DNA of 40,842 bases from assembly GCA_944392205.1 (NCBI GenBank), contig CALXVV010000025.1, positions 1 through 40,842 on the forward strand. Direction: 5' to 3'. The notes under the pieces are model-generated. The model was not told the origin of the DNA. It saw only the letters and a list, made by a program, of their open reading frames with translations, and did not search any database. This document shows, piece after piece, positions 8,725-16,544 of this stretch; positions within the stretch are counted from its first letter, which is position 1; every line of letters begins with the position of its first letter. The position numbers and the translations under genes are program-made. This DNA comes from an uncultured Alphaproteobacteria bacterium. Its GTDB lineage: Bacteria > Pseudomonadota > Alphaproteobacteria > RF32 > CAG-239.

Positions 8725-9216
8725 ATGAAAAAACTTATCATTGTATCAGCTGTATTGGCGCTTTCCGCCTGTGCATGCTTTGAGAGTGATGAACCGGTTG
8801 AAGAAACCGTTGTTTATCAAAATGTTCAGGCTCGTCCGCAAAATTGTGATTATTTTGACGGTACCACCTGCTATCGCTATGTTCGTCGTGTTCATCAAGC
8901 TCCGGTTATTCGCTATCGGGAGCCGCGTGTAGCTGTTGCTACGGTTCAACCGGCCTGCACCGGCACGGCTTGCGGATGTGCTGCCATGCAAACCACTTGC
9001 GGTGGCTGTGCTCCTCAGGTAAGAGAAACACGTGAGCCGGTTGAGGTTGTTTACAAGAAGACAACCTACAAAACGGTTTATGAGCCCAAGACAACGGCAT
9101 CTGTCAGCTATGAAAAAGAGCCTTATTGCAAACAGGCTAATTGCACAACAGGTACTGTTGAAGTTGTAGCTTCTCCGGCCGAAACGGAAGAAGAAATTAT
9201 CCTCGATGTAAAATAA
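8725..9216 (+). CDS. Cysteine-rich lipoprotein of unknown function
   Basis: 163 residues. A lipoprotein signal peptide is present: MKKLIIVSAVLALSAC, where LSAC is the lipobox and Cys16 the acylated residue. The mature protein has a Tyr/Arg-rich segment (CYRYVRRVHQAPVIRYR) and a tight cysteine cluster (CTGTACGCAAMQTTCGGC, five Cys in 18 residues) that could bind a metal or form disulphides. The tail is rich in Tyr-Lys-Thr repeats (YKKTTYKTVYEPKTT). No family recognised. It has its own predicted promoter and a strong terminator, so it is probably a single-gene unit. Envelope location is well supported; function is not. Confidence 0.8.
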   Translation: MKKLIIVSAVLALSACACFESDEPVEETVVYQNVQARPQNCDYFDGTTCYRYVRRVHQAPVIRYREPRVAVATVQPACTGTACGCAAMQTTCGGCAPQVRETREPVEVVYKKTTYKTVYEPKTTASVSYEKEPYCKQANCTTGTVEVVASPAETEEEIILDVK

Positions 9217-9232
9217 TCAACACAAAGAGATG

Positions 9233-9261
9233 AAAGCGCCCCGTTGTGGGCGCTTTTTTTT
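9233..9261 (+). terminator. Intrinsic terminator after the 8725-9216 gene
   Basis: A perfect 9-bp stem (AAAGCGCCC with GGGCGCTTT) around the loop CGTTGT, followed by a run of eight T. Confidence 0.93.
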
Positions 9262-9337
9262 ATAGCGGGGGATAATGGGAATATTGTGTTGCCTTTAGTT
9301 GGCTCTTTCGTAATAATAGGGGCAGGAAAGGAGAGCC

Positions 9338-10120
9338 ATGCAGGATAACTATAAACTATATTTGGGCGACAGTTTTGAAGTATTAAAAAGCTTTGATGAT
9401 GAAAGCTTTGATATGATATTTGTAGACCCGCCATATTTAATTTCCAATGTCGGAACCAGTTGCCAAAATGGTAAATTGGTTTCAATAAATAAGGGAAACT
9501 GGGATAAAGATGGTGGAATAGAAGCTAACTATGAATTTCATAAAAAGTGGTTGGCAGAGTGTAAGCGGTTATTAAAAGCGGATGGCACTATTTGGGTTTC
9601 CGGCACATATCATAGTTTATATCCCTGCGGTTTTGCCATGATGCAGTTGAGATATCATATTTTAAATGACATCATTTGGTTTAAGCCCAATGCCAGCCCG
9701 AATTTATCCTGCAAATATTTTACGGCCAGTCATGAGAGCTTGATTTGGGCCCGAAAAAGCAAAAAAGCCAAGCATTACTTCAATTATCAGGCTATGAAAG
9801 AGGGCGACTTTCCCAAAGATATGATAAAAAAACCGCATTGCCAAATGCGTAGCGTGTGGTCTATATTTGCCACTCCGCCGGAAGAAAAGAAATTTGGTCG
9901 TCACCCCACCCAAAAGCCACTGGCTTTGCTGGAGAGAATTATTAAAGCATCGAGCAAAGAGGGAGCCCTGGTCTTAGACCCGTTCATGGGGAGCGGTACT
10001 ACGGGCGTTGCAGCAATCAAATTGGGCAGAAAATTTGTGGGCATAGACAACAATAAAGACTATGTAGAAATTGCCGAGAAACGTCTTAAAGATGCCGTTA
10101 ATCACCTTCCAATGCTGTAA
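9338..10120 (+). CDS. Solitary beta-class DNA adenine N6-methyltransferase (DpnA-like)
   Basis: 260 residues. The catalytic motif DPPY (FVDPPYLISN, about residues 31-34) comes before the S-adenosylmethionine-binding motif DPFMGSGTTG (about residue 212), the order that defines the beta class. The stretches GKLVSINKGNWD, APNLSCKYF-like PNLSCKYFTASHE and HPTQKPLALLERII strongly resemble DpnA/M.DpnII-2 type enzymes, which methylate adenine in GATC, including single-stranded DNA. The specificity here is inferred and could instead be GANTC as for CcrM. No restriction endonuclease is nearby, so it looks like an orphan. The ATG follows AAAGGAG closely. The only terminator-like structure downstream is a weak AT-rich hairpin near 10151-10168. 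Confidence 0.92.
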   Translation: MQDNYKLYLGDSFEVLKSFDDESFDMIFVDPPYLISNVGTSCQNGKLVSINKGNWDKDGGIEANYEFHKKWLAECKRLLKADGTIWVSGTYHSLYPCGFAMMQLRYHILNDIIWFKPNASPNLSCKYFTASHESLIWARKSKKAKHYFNYQAMKEGDFPKDMIKKPHCQMRSVWSIFATPPEEKKFGRHPTQKPLALLERIIKASSKEGALVLDPFMGSGTTGVAAIKLGRKFVGIDNNKDYVEIAEKRLKDAVNHLPML

Positions 10121-10603
10121 TTACAACTAATTGCCTATAAAAAAATAGATAAAAAGGCTTGTCTTTTTAATTTAAAACTGCAACTATTAATTTGATATAT
10201 ACAAGCTTATTACTAATAGGTGTGTTCAAATCTTAGGTGAGTGATGGGTTTGGAAATGTTTTAGTGGTAAGAAATATATATTGCTAAGAGTGTACTAAAA
10301 GGGCAGAAGGCTCCCCTTTCTGCCCGCAAATCCAGTTAGTTAACGATTCGCAAAAGACTATTATTGCAAGAAATATCTTGGCAATCCCCAAAGCCGAGAA
10401 ACAAAGAAAGCCGCCTTTAGCGAGGCGGCTTTACATTTGTTCTGATAAATTCAATGTGGAACCAGCAAACATTTGTGAGCGCCTCTTGGCAAGCGTTACA
10501 AACGGAGTGACCGACGCGCGGTTAGTGAACGCAAGTGAACTTACCAAGCTAGAGGTTGAACCCGCCCGTCAGAATAAAGCAGGGCTTTACTCTGACGGAG
10601 AGT
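10121..10603. other. Non-coding, hairpin-rich intergenic region
   Basis: About 480 bp without a credible gene. After an AT-rich part it holds four structured blocks. First, 10301-10325 is a GGGCAGAA/TTCTGCCC hairpin. Second, 10407-10432 is a perfect 10-bp stem AAAGCCGCCT/AGGCGGCTTT. Third, 10482-10555 is a long nested fold: CCTCT with AGAGG, TTGG with CCAA, GCGTT with AACGC, ACCG with CGGT. Fourth, 10566-10598 is a 13-bp stem with one mismatch (CCGTCAGA/TCTGACGG plus TAAAG/CTTTA) and loop CAGGG. On the minus strand the first two blocks are followed by T-rich tails, so they could terminate minus-strand transcripts. Whether this is a small RNA, a REP-like repeat or degenerate DNA cannot be decided from one copy. 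Confidence 0.6.
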
Positions 10604-10638
10604 AATAAAAAACCCCATACTCAAAAGTACGAGGTTTT
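10604..10638 (-). terminator. Intrinsic terminator of tRNA-Lys
   Basis: On the minus strand, an AAACCTCGTACT stem pairs with AGTATGGGGTTT (12 bp, two G-U pairs) around a TTTG loop and runs into a T6 tract, about 10 nt after the tRNA 3' end. Confidence 0.85.
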
Positions 10639-10647
10639 ATGTTTTAA

Positions 10648-10723
10648 TGGTGAGCTCGGGCGGGTTCGAACCGCCGACCCTTTGATTAAAAGTCAAATGC
10701 TCTACCGACTGAGCTACGAGCCC
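10648..10723 (-). tRNA. tRNA-Lys (anticodon TTT)
   Basis: 76 nt including an encoded CCA end. The acceptor stem is GGGCTCG/CGAGCTC (one G-U pair) and the D arm is GCTCAGTCGGTAGAGC. The anticodon stem-loop is TTTGA-CTTTTAA-TCAAA with anticodon TTT. The T arm is GGCGGTTCGAACCCGCC. The discriminator base is A, followed by CCA. The gene has its own promoter (10744-10772) and terminator. No integrase or duplicated 3' end was seen beside it, so there is no sign of an integrated element. Confidence 0.98.
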
Positions 10724-10743
10724 TTATCAAAATATCGAGGCTA

Positions 10744-10772
10744 TGTATAGAAGATAATAAAAGCTAAGTCAA
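10744..10772 (-). promoter_or_regulatory. Sigma-70-type promoter of tRNA-Lys
   Basis: On the minus strand TTGACT and TATACA are separated by 17 bp; the predicted transcription start is about 12-14 nt before the mature tRNA 5' end. Confidence 0.7.
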
Positions 10773-10878
10773 CTAAAAAAATAAAAAAAGTTAAAAAAAT
10801 AAAAAATATAGTATATTTGTTAAGAATTATGTGTTAGGATTTCTCTAAAATTGTGATGATAACAGCAAAGAGGTTACT

Positions 10879-11193
10879 ATGGAGAAGGATCTGAACAGCC
10901 AAGAGGGAACTTATGATATCCTGCAAAACGGCGCCGGAGAAATTCTGATAATGATACAACAACGCCGCGGCGGCCCTGAGAACCCGCGTTTTGTATACGA
11001 TGGCGGGGAGACGGCACTGCTGTATAGGAGTCGGGAAAGTTCTGTCTTTTTGGGCGGCATTAATGAAAATGCGCGCAACCCTCTGAAAGCAGTAGATGAG
11101 GTGTTGGTTGCTGAGATAGACGGAGATGAAGTCGCCCGGGAATATGTTGTTCCGGTGCGTATTGTCCGCAATCTGAAGGCCGTTTTGAGCTAA
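10879..11193 (+). CDS. Small conserved-looking protein of unknown function
   Basis: 104 residues, no signal peptide or membrane segment; family not recognised. The sequence is mixed alpha/beta in character, with a possible beta-rich core (FVYDGGETALLYRS, SSVFLGGI, EVLVAEIDGDEVAREYVVPV). An AGAGG ribosome binding site lies 5-6 nt before the ATG, and a strong terminator follows the stop, which supports it as a real single-gene unit. It lies between tRNA-Lys and the nuo-birA-rnj operon on the same strand as the latter, but the terminator separates them. Confidence 0.65.
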   Translation: MEKDLNSQEGTYDILQNGAGEILIMIQQRRGGPENPRFVYDGGETALLYRSRESSVFLGGINENARNPLKAVDEVLVAEIDGDEVAREYVVPVRIVRNLKAVLS

Positions 11194-11222
11194 ATTATAC
11201 ACATTAGTTGGTGTTATTGTAC

Positions 11223-11251
11223 AATAAGGGCTTTAAAAGCCCTTATTTTTT
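11223..11251 (+). terminator. Intrinsic terminator after the 10879 gene
   Basis: A 10-bp stem AATAAGGGCT/AGCCCTTATT with a TTAAA-type loop and T6 tract. It insulates the nuoL operon from upstream transcription. Confidence 0.92.
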
Positions 11252-11289
11252 GATATATTGGCAACAGGCGAAATCAGAAAGATAATTCT

Positions 11290-12951
11290 ATGGTATTGCA
11301 ACTTTTTCTAGGAATACTTATTGCCGCGATGGTCTTTTTGTTGGTCAACCGCAATAAACGCCGTCGCCTTTGGCCAATCTTGATGTTGGGGCTTTTGGTG
11401 GTTTTGAGCGTGCTCTTTTTTGAGCATTATCGGCTACTTTCGGACAAGACAATGGCATACCAGTGGCTTTCCTACGAGGAGTTGCAGGCTAGATTTATCA
11501 TCACTTCAGATGTTTTGCTGGGGAAGGCTTTGCAAATATTGTTGCCGCTGACAATGGCAATGCTATACCTCAATCTGATAAGTAAACGCGAAGAATATCC
11601 CCTCAATGCGGGAAACATCATGTTATTGTGCCTGGCCGCGTTTATACTGATGTTTTCTTCCCAAGATTTTATCCAGCTGATGGCGGGTTCTTGCTGTTTT
11701 TCCATTCTCGGCTTTTATCTGATTAATGAAAACACCGCCAAAAACAAGTTTATTTTTTATAATTTTATAGCGGAAATGGCAATATTTACAGCCCTGGCGA
11801 TTGTTTATGCCAAAACCGGCGACGTAAGATTAAACACGCTAGATGCGTTTGTGCGCAATGGTTGGCATAAAGATTTAGTCTCAATTCTGCTGCTCATCGG
11901 TGTATTGATGAAAAGCGGCATGTTTTTGTTTCAAAATCAATTGCTTGATTTGCAAAAGTTAAGCTTTAACCGTATGTTATACGGGGCATTGTTTGTGGCA
12001 CCGCTTTCCGGTCTTGTCCTGTATGTCAAGTTGCATCCGTTGTTTTTAATATCCCAGTATACGACCCCGATTTTATATGGCATTTTGTGTTGCACAGCTG
12101 TTTTGAGCCTGTTGGGAATGTTGTTTCAGGATAATATCAAGGCGAAAATACTATATTTTTATATGTTATTTTTTGCCTTTGCATTATTTGAGATTCATCG
12201 GGCTCCCGAAAATTTCGTGGCTCAAGTGATACCGATGCTGCCATCGGTGCTATTGGTTGGGTGGGGGCTGATGCTGGCATCTGTTTCTGCCTCGGATGAA
12301 GTATATGTTTCACAAATGGGTGGGTTTGCTCGTGCTTTGCACTGGAATCTGCTCCTTACGCTGTTTGTGACAGCCGTTTTTATTGGCAGCGTTTTGCAAA
12401 TAGAAAACACTTGGATGGTTTGGAGCTTTGCCGGTGTGTCTTTGTTTGCGTTGGCTGCGATTCTGCATGCCATTTATTTGGGAAAGAACAATGCAGATGA
12501 AAAAGTCACTGCGCTGCTTCGCAATGCCGGATGGCTGTATGCTATACCGATTCTTGCTGGCTCGGCGGTGAGTTTCTATGCATTAAATACATGGCAAGCC
12601 CCTTTGTTTTGGGGAATGTTGGGCGGTTTTGTTTGCCTGTGGCTCTTGTTGCCGCAAAAATTGGTCAATCTTTTTGCAGAGAACGAAAGTTTGCAAGAGA
12701 ATGACTGGCAGAGCACGTTATACCGGCTGATTATTGTTTCTCCGCTGAGACTTTTGGGGCGGATTTTGTGGTTGGCAGTAGATTTTGTGGTTATTGAGCG
12801 CAGCATCATCGGAACCCTTTCCGGCAGCATGGAGTTTTTAGAAAACGGTTTTAACAGGCTTCAAACCCAAAGCGGAAAAAACTACCTGATTCTAACATTG
12901 GTAGGAATAGCCTTGTTGTTATTAAATATAGGGATATATGTCCATGAGTAG
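11290..12951 (+). CDS. nuoL: Highly divergent NuoL-like complex I membrane subunit
   Basis: 553 residues, shorter than typical NuoL (about 610-680), with roughly 14-16 membrane segments. Orthology is argued from synteny (before nuoM, nuoN, birA, rnj) and from the C-terminus. LYRLIIVSPLRLLGRILW and the final LQTQSGKNYLILTLVGIALLLL match the lateral helix and last membrane segment of alphaproteobacterial NuoL. The catalytic core is eroded. The central Lys of TM7 survives (Lys208 in LMKSGMFLF). The TM5 Glu motif GWEG is replaced by GSCC (134-136), the GPTPVSALIHAAT stretch is gone, and the FHLxTHAxFKA histidine motif is not recognisable. By-eye alignment, so residue matches need checking. A proton-pumping role is doubtful; a structural or altered role is possible. 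Confidence 0.75.
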   Translation: MVLQLFLGILIAAMVFLLVNRNKRRRLWPILMLGLLVVLSVLFFEHYRLLSDKTMAYQWLSYEELQARFIITSDVLLGKALQILLPLTMAMLYLNLISKREEYPLNAGNIMLLCLAAFILMFSSQDFIQLMAGSCCFSILGFYLINENTAKNKFIFYNFIAEMAIFTALAIVYAKTGDVRLNTLDAFVRNGWHKDLVSILLLIGVLMKSGMFLFQNQLLDLQKLSFNRMLYGALFVAPLSGLVLYVKLHPLFLISQYTTPILYGILCCTAVLSLLGMLFQDNIKAKILYFYMLFFAFALFEIHRAPENFVAQVIPMLPSVLLVGWGLMLASVSASDEVYVSQMGGFARALHWNLLLTLFVTAVFIGSVLQIENTWMVWSFAGVSLFALAAILHAIYLGKNNADEKVTALLRNAGWLYAIPILAGSAVSFYALNTWQAPLFWGMLGGFVCLWLLLPQKLVNLFAENESLQENDWQSTLYRLIIVSPLRLLGRILWLAVDFVVIERSIIGTLSGSMEFLENGFNRLQTQSGKNYLILTLVGIALLLLNIGIYVHE

Positions 12952-14374
12952 CCCTTTTGCTTTATTATCATTGATTGTGGCCTTGCCTTTCTTAGGCATG
13001 TTGTTTGTGCTGACCGCCAGAGATGAAGGGGCTGTGAAGGGGCGCAATGCGTTTAATGTCTGTATTTTTACAATTATAGCCAATATTATTTTAATTTGGC
13101 GTATTTTCATGATTTTAAACGAAAAGAGCCGAGAGCTTCAGCTCTTGGAAAAATTTAGTTGGTTGTCCACACCGAATATTAATATTGTTTTGGGAGTGGA
13201 TACTTTGTCGCTACTGCTGATATTGGCGGTTCACTTAGCGGTCTTAATTGGGCTTTCGGGAGTAAGAAACAATTTATATAAGCAAAAATCGCTTATGGTT
13301 TTTACACTGTTGTTTTTAAGCATGGTGACAGGATTTTTTGTTGCGGCGGATATTTTCTCGTTTTATCTCTTTTTTGAGGCCATGTTGGTTCCCTTGTTTA
13401 TGATTATTGGCATGTTTGGCGAGGTCAAAAAACAAGACCTGATATATCGCTTTTTCCTATATAATTTTATTGGCGCGCTGATATTGTTCAGCGCCACGAT
13501 GTTGATTTATCACCACCAGGGCAGCACCACCTTGGAAGCCGTAAGCCGCCTGCCGCTCAAAGGCGGAATAGGCTTTTATGTTTGGGGTGCGGTTTGTTTA
13601 TCCTTTTTATCAAGGATACCGATTTGGCCTTTTCATTACTGGATATCATCCATCAATTCAGGGATAAGAAATCCGCTGGCATTTGTGATCACGGCGCTGA
13701 TGCCGCTAACGGCTATTTATGGCTTTATTCGCTTTTTGCCGCCGCACTTTTCATCAGGCATTGATAATTATGTGGTTTGGATGAACATCATCGGTGTTAT
13801 CACCATGGTGTTTATTGCTCTGATAGGGTTTATTAATAAAGATGCGCAATACAAAATTTTCTCCTACATAACGGTATACTACATTATGTATCTGTTGGGC
13901 ATTTTCACCAATGATGAGGTAATTGTATTTAATATTGGGTATTCATTATTTGGTTTTATCATTGTTATTTCAGCTTTGGAAGTGTTGTCTGGCTACATCA
14001 TTCACAAAGAGGAAGAGGCCGAAAGTACATCAAGAGGATTTTTGTGTCGGGCACGAAAATTATCTTTTGTTTACTCTTTTATGACATTGGCCGCAGTAGG
14101 ATTACCGGTTTCTGCCGTATTCGTAAATAATTTTTTGATATTATCAAAATTATTGGGCACCAACATCAAAATGGGAATGCTTTTGGTATTTGCCTTAGTT
14201 ATCGCCGGGATGACATTGTTGCAGGAATTGTTTAGATTAAAAGACGATGATAAGAGTTGCCGCCTGGGTAAGAGTGACGATATTTCGTTGCCTTGGTTTT
14301 GGTTTATGTTGTTTATGACGTTTATTTTGTTAATGTCTTTTGTAAAGCCGTTGTGGTTTGTCATTAGCGAATAG
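12938..14374 (+). CDS. nuoM: Highly divergent NuoM-like complex I membrane subunit
   Basis: 478 residues, about 13-14 membrane segments, normal NuoM size. Family landmarks remain: LGVDTLSLLLIL, the TM5 segment FFEAMLVPLFMIIGMFG with its Glu (Glu147), and RIPIWPFHYWISS, which aligns with VKVPMFPFHTWLPD. The key TM7 Lys is Arg (Arg226). The TM8 Lys (LLKMGxYGFLRF in relatives) is missing in LMPLTAIYGFIRF. The TM12 Glu (FVGEFLIL in relatives) reads FVNNFLIL. It overlaps the end of nuoL by 8-14 bp (two possible ATGs, 12938 and 12944), which implies translational coupling. Intact reading frame with an eroded proton path suggests selection for something other than canonical pumping. Confidence 0.8.
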   Translation: MSMSSPFALLSLIVALPFLGMLFVLTARDEGAVKGRNAFNVCIFTIIANIILIWRIFMILNEKSRELQLLEKFSWLSTPNINIVLGVDTLSLLLILAVHLAVLIGLSGVRNNLYKQKSLMVFTLLFLSMVTGFFVAADIFSFYLFFEAMLVPLFMIIGMFGEVKKQDLIYRFFLYNFIGALILFSATMLIYHHQGSTTLEAVSRLPLKGGIGFYVWGAVCLSFLSRIPIWPFHYWISSINSGIRNPLAFVITALMPLTAIYGFIRFLPPHFSSGIDNYVVWMNIIGVITMVFIALIGFINKDAQYKIFSYITVYYIMYLLGIFTNDEVIVFNIGYSLFGFIIVISALEVLSGYIIHKEEEAESTSRGFLCRARKLSFVYSFMTLAAVGLPVSAVFVNNFLILSKLLGTNIKMGMLLVFALVIAGMTLLQELFRLKDDDKSCRLGKSDDISLPWFWFMLFMTFILLMSFVKPLWFVISE

Positions 14375-14382
14375 GAGGAAAG

Positions 14383-15810
14383 ATGCTGCAAAATTGGCTG
14401 ATATTGTTGCCAGAATTGTCCTTACTTAGTTTTCTTCCCGTTGCCTGGTTGGTTAACCTATACCGAGAAAGCAAGACGGCCAAGACATTCTTCACGCTGA
14501 GCAAATATTTTCTTGGCGCCGCCTTGGTGTTTACGATTGTTTTTTACAACAAGAGCGTTTGGAGCGGCTGGTGGCTAAACAGCCGTTATTCCACTTTGTT
14601 TAAGGTCGCGGTGTATGCCGTTGCGCTGGTATGGTTTTATTTTGCATCCAAGTGGTTTTTGAGCAAGAATCGCTCATCGGCCAAATTTTATAGTATTTGC
14701 ATGGGCATGCTTTTAAGTTTTGGCATTTTGTTATCGGCTCAAAATTTATTGGTACCTACGGTTTTGGTTCCACTGCTGTGCCTTTTAACCTGGCGGTTGA
14801 TTCCTCTATATTGTGATGATGAAAAGATAGAAGAAACCTCAAGGCTTTATATTCGCTTCTCTTTAGCCTTCTGGGTACTGCTATGGAGCGGTGTGCTGGT
14901 TTTGCGTTGGCAAACGGGTTCTTTTGAGTATGCGGATATTCGCTATATTTTTGCGCTGGAAGGTGAGGTAAACTGGCTGACCTATGCGGCAGTGGCGGCA
15001 ATTATCGGAACCCTGTTGTTTATGATGGCGGCGGCTCCGTTCCATTTTTGGTTTGTGGGAGTCTTGAGTGTGGCAATTTTGCCTGTTTGCGGTTTTCTGA
15101 CATTAATACCGCCGTTTGTGTATTTATCTTGCCTTATCACGTTGATGACGGGAGTTTTTGCTCCGTTGGCGCAATCACTACAGTCGTTATTGTTTAGTTT
15201 TGCGGTTGTGTCTTTGTTTATAGGAGCTGTTTCAGCCAACCGCCAAAACAACGTCAGACGGTTATTTGGTTTTAGCACAACATATAACCTTGGTGTTATG
15301 TTACTTGGAATATTGGCATTTCACTCAAATTCTGTTGTCAGTGCATTTGTCTATACAATCATTTATGTATTGGCGATGATGGGTATTTATGCGGTTTTCT
15401 TGGGCCTTAAAAGTAAAGGGGATTACATAAGCGACTTAGATGATATCTCCGGCCTTTCAGAAGCCAAGCCCTACATAGCGGCGGCATTTTTGGTATTTAT
15501 GATTTCGCTGATAGGGATTCCGCCGTTGCTTGGCTTTTGGGGCCGGTTGTCACTGATAAACACACTGGTTTCAGAAGAACGCTGGTCAGATGTTTTGATG
15601 CTGATGTTTGCCCTGGTACTGATGGCCAATGCCTTTTTGCAGATAATCCGAAAGATTTATTTTGAGCCTTTGCACCACGGTTTTGACCGCACGGATAAAT
15701 CAATTTATATTTGTCTGTTTATAAATTTGGTTTTAATTCTGATTTCGATACTTAATCCTTCTTACTTGCTACATGATGCAGAGATAGTTCTGAGTGGAGT
15801 TTCACAATGA
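14383..15810 (+). CDS. nuoN: Highly divergent NuoN-like complex I membrane subunit
   Basis: 475 residues, about 13-14 membrane segments. The best family matches are AAAPFHFW (relatives: KIAAAPFHMW) and the C-terminal SLIGIPPLLGFWGRL (relatives: SLAGIPPLAGFFGKF). The TM7 lysine that precedes AAAPFH is Met (about residue 214), the TM5 Glu is not found, and the TM12 Lys is Arg. An AGGAGG ribosome binding site overlaps the nuoM stop, and its stop overlaps the birA start by 4 bp (ATGA). The nuoN-birA-rnj order is common in alphaproteobacteria, which supports orthology despite low similarity. Subunits A-K are not upstream here. Confidence 0.8.
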   Translation: MLQNWLILLPELSLLSFLPVAWLVNLYRESKTAKTFFTLSKYFLGAALVFTIVFYNKSVWSGWWLNSRYSTLFKVAVYAVALVWFYFASKWFLSKNRSSAKFYSICMGMLLSFGILLSAQNLLVPTVLVPLLCLLTWRLIPLYCDDEKIEETSRLYIRFSLAFWVLLWSGVLVLRWQTGSFEYADIRYIFALEGEVNWLTYAAVAAIIGTLLFMMAAAPFHFWFVGVLSVAILPVCGFLTLIPPFVYLSCLITLMTGVFAPLAQSLQSLLFSFAVVSLFIGAVSANRQNNVRRLFGFSTTYNLGVMLLGILAFHSNSVVSAFVYTIIYVLAMMGIYAVFLGLKSKGDYISDLDDISGLSEAKPYIAAAFLVFMISLIGIPPLLGFWGRLSLINTLVSEERWSDVLMLMFALVLMANAFLQIIRKIYFEPLHHGFDRTDKSIYICLFINLVLILISILNPSYLLHDAEIVLSGVSQ

Positions 15811-16544
15811 CCAAGCTTGGAGATTGGTACTGGGAAGATTTAGAAACTATTGGCAGCACCAACGATGCAGGGATTAGATTAAGCCAACACCCGGTGGCCA
15901 AGAAGATGGTTGTATCTGCCAAAGAGCAGACGGCAGGGCGCGGCCGCAGAGGTAGAAGTTGGTTAGGTTTGCCTGGAAATTTGTTTATGTCGTTGGTTGT
16001 TCCCGGCAGTTATCAGGATTTAAATCATATGCCGTTTGTGGTGTCTTTGAGCTTGCTGAAAGTGATAAAGGGACTAGCCCCTGATTTGGATGTAAAACTA
16101 AAATGGCCCAATGATGTTTTGGTTGCAGGCGGCAAAATATCAGGAATTTTGCTTGAAAAACCAGAAAATGAGTATATAGTCCTGGGCATTGGTGTAAACA
16201 TAGCCGCGGCACCGAAGAATGAGCAAGAGTTGCTTTATCCGGTGGCGGGGTTAAGAGATTACGGCATAGAGATAGACCGTTGCCGTTTTTTAGAACTATA
16301 TCTCAAAGAGTTTGATAAGACTATGTTGGCCTTAAGGTCGGCAGGTTTTGAGGCTATTCGCAAGGAGTGGCTGGCAAACGCAGCTAACTTGGGGCAAGAG
16401 ATAAAAGTTAATTTGGAGCATGAAAGTTTCCAAGGTATTTTTAAGGGCTTGGATGAAAACGGTGGTTTGCTGGTGGAGCGAGACGGACGAGTTGAAAAGA
16501 TTTATGCCGGAGATGTTTTTATAACAAAGGAAAAAAGAAGTTAA
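15807..16544 (+). CDS. birA: Biotin--protein ligase, monofunctional BirA
   Basis: 245 residues. The enzyme forms biotinyl-AMP and transfers biotin to the carrier domain of acetyl-CoA carboxylase or other carboxylases. The biotin/ATP-binding motif GRGRRGRSWLGLPGNLFMS (about residues 47-65) and LKWPNDVLVAGGKISGILLE (about 98-117) are both complete. The C-terminal small domain is present (FQGIFKGLDENGGLLVERDG). The N-terminal DNA-binding domain of the E. coli repressor form is absent, so this is the non-regulatory type. The start codon overlaps the nuoN stop by 4 bp and the stop overlaps the rnj start by 1 bp, so it is firmly within the operon. Confidence 0.96.
   Translation: MTKLGDWYWEDLETIGSTNDAGIRLSQHPVAKKMVVSAKEQTAGRGRRGRSWLGLPGNLFMSLVVPGSYQDLNHMPFVVSLSLLKVIKGLAPDLDVKLKWPNDVLVAGGKISGILLEKPENEYIVLGIGVNIAAAPKNEQELLYPVAGLRDYGIEIDRCRFLELYLKEFDKTMLALRSAGFEAIRKEWLANAANLGQEIKVNLEHESFQGIFKGLDENGGLLVERDGRVEKIYAGDVFITKEKRS

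Noticed and set aside
10151..10168. AAAAAG/CTTTTT hairpin after the methylase gene as a terminator
   Set aside because: The stem is only six mostly A-T pairs and too weak to call; noted in the region description only.
10378..10605. 75-codon open frame on the plus strand in the hairpin-rich region
   Set aside because: It starts with TTG, has no ribosome binding site, and its bases are better explained by three inverted-repeat structures.
10648..10723. tRNA-Lys as an attachment site for an integrated element
   Set aside because: No integrase, no repeated tRNA 3' end and no phage or plasmid genes in the neighbourhood.
10556..10750. 64-codon plus-strand frame
   Set aside because: It runs antisense through tRNA-Lys and its terminator; not a protein gene.
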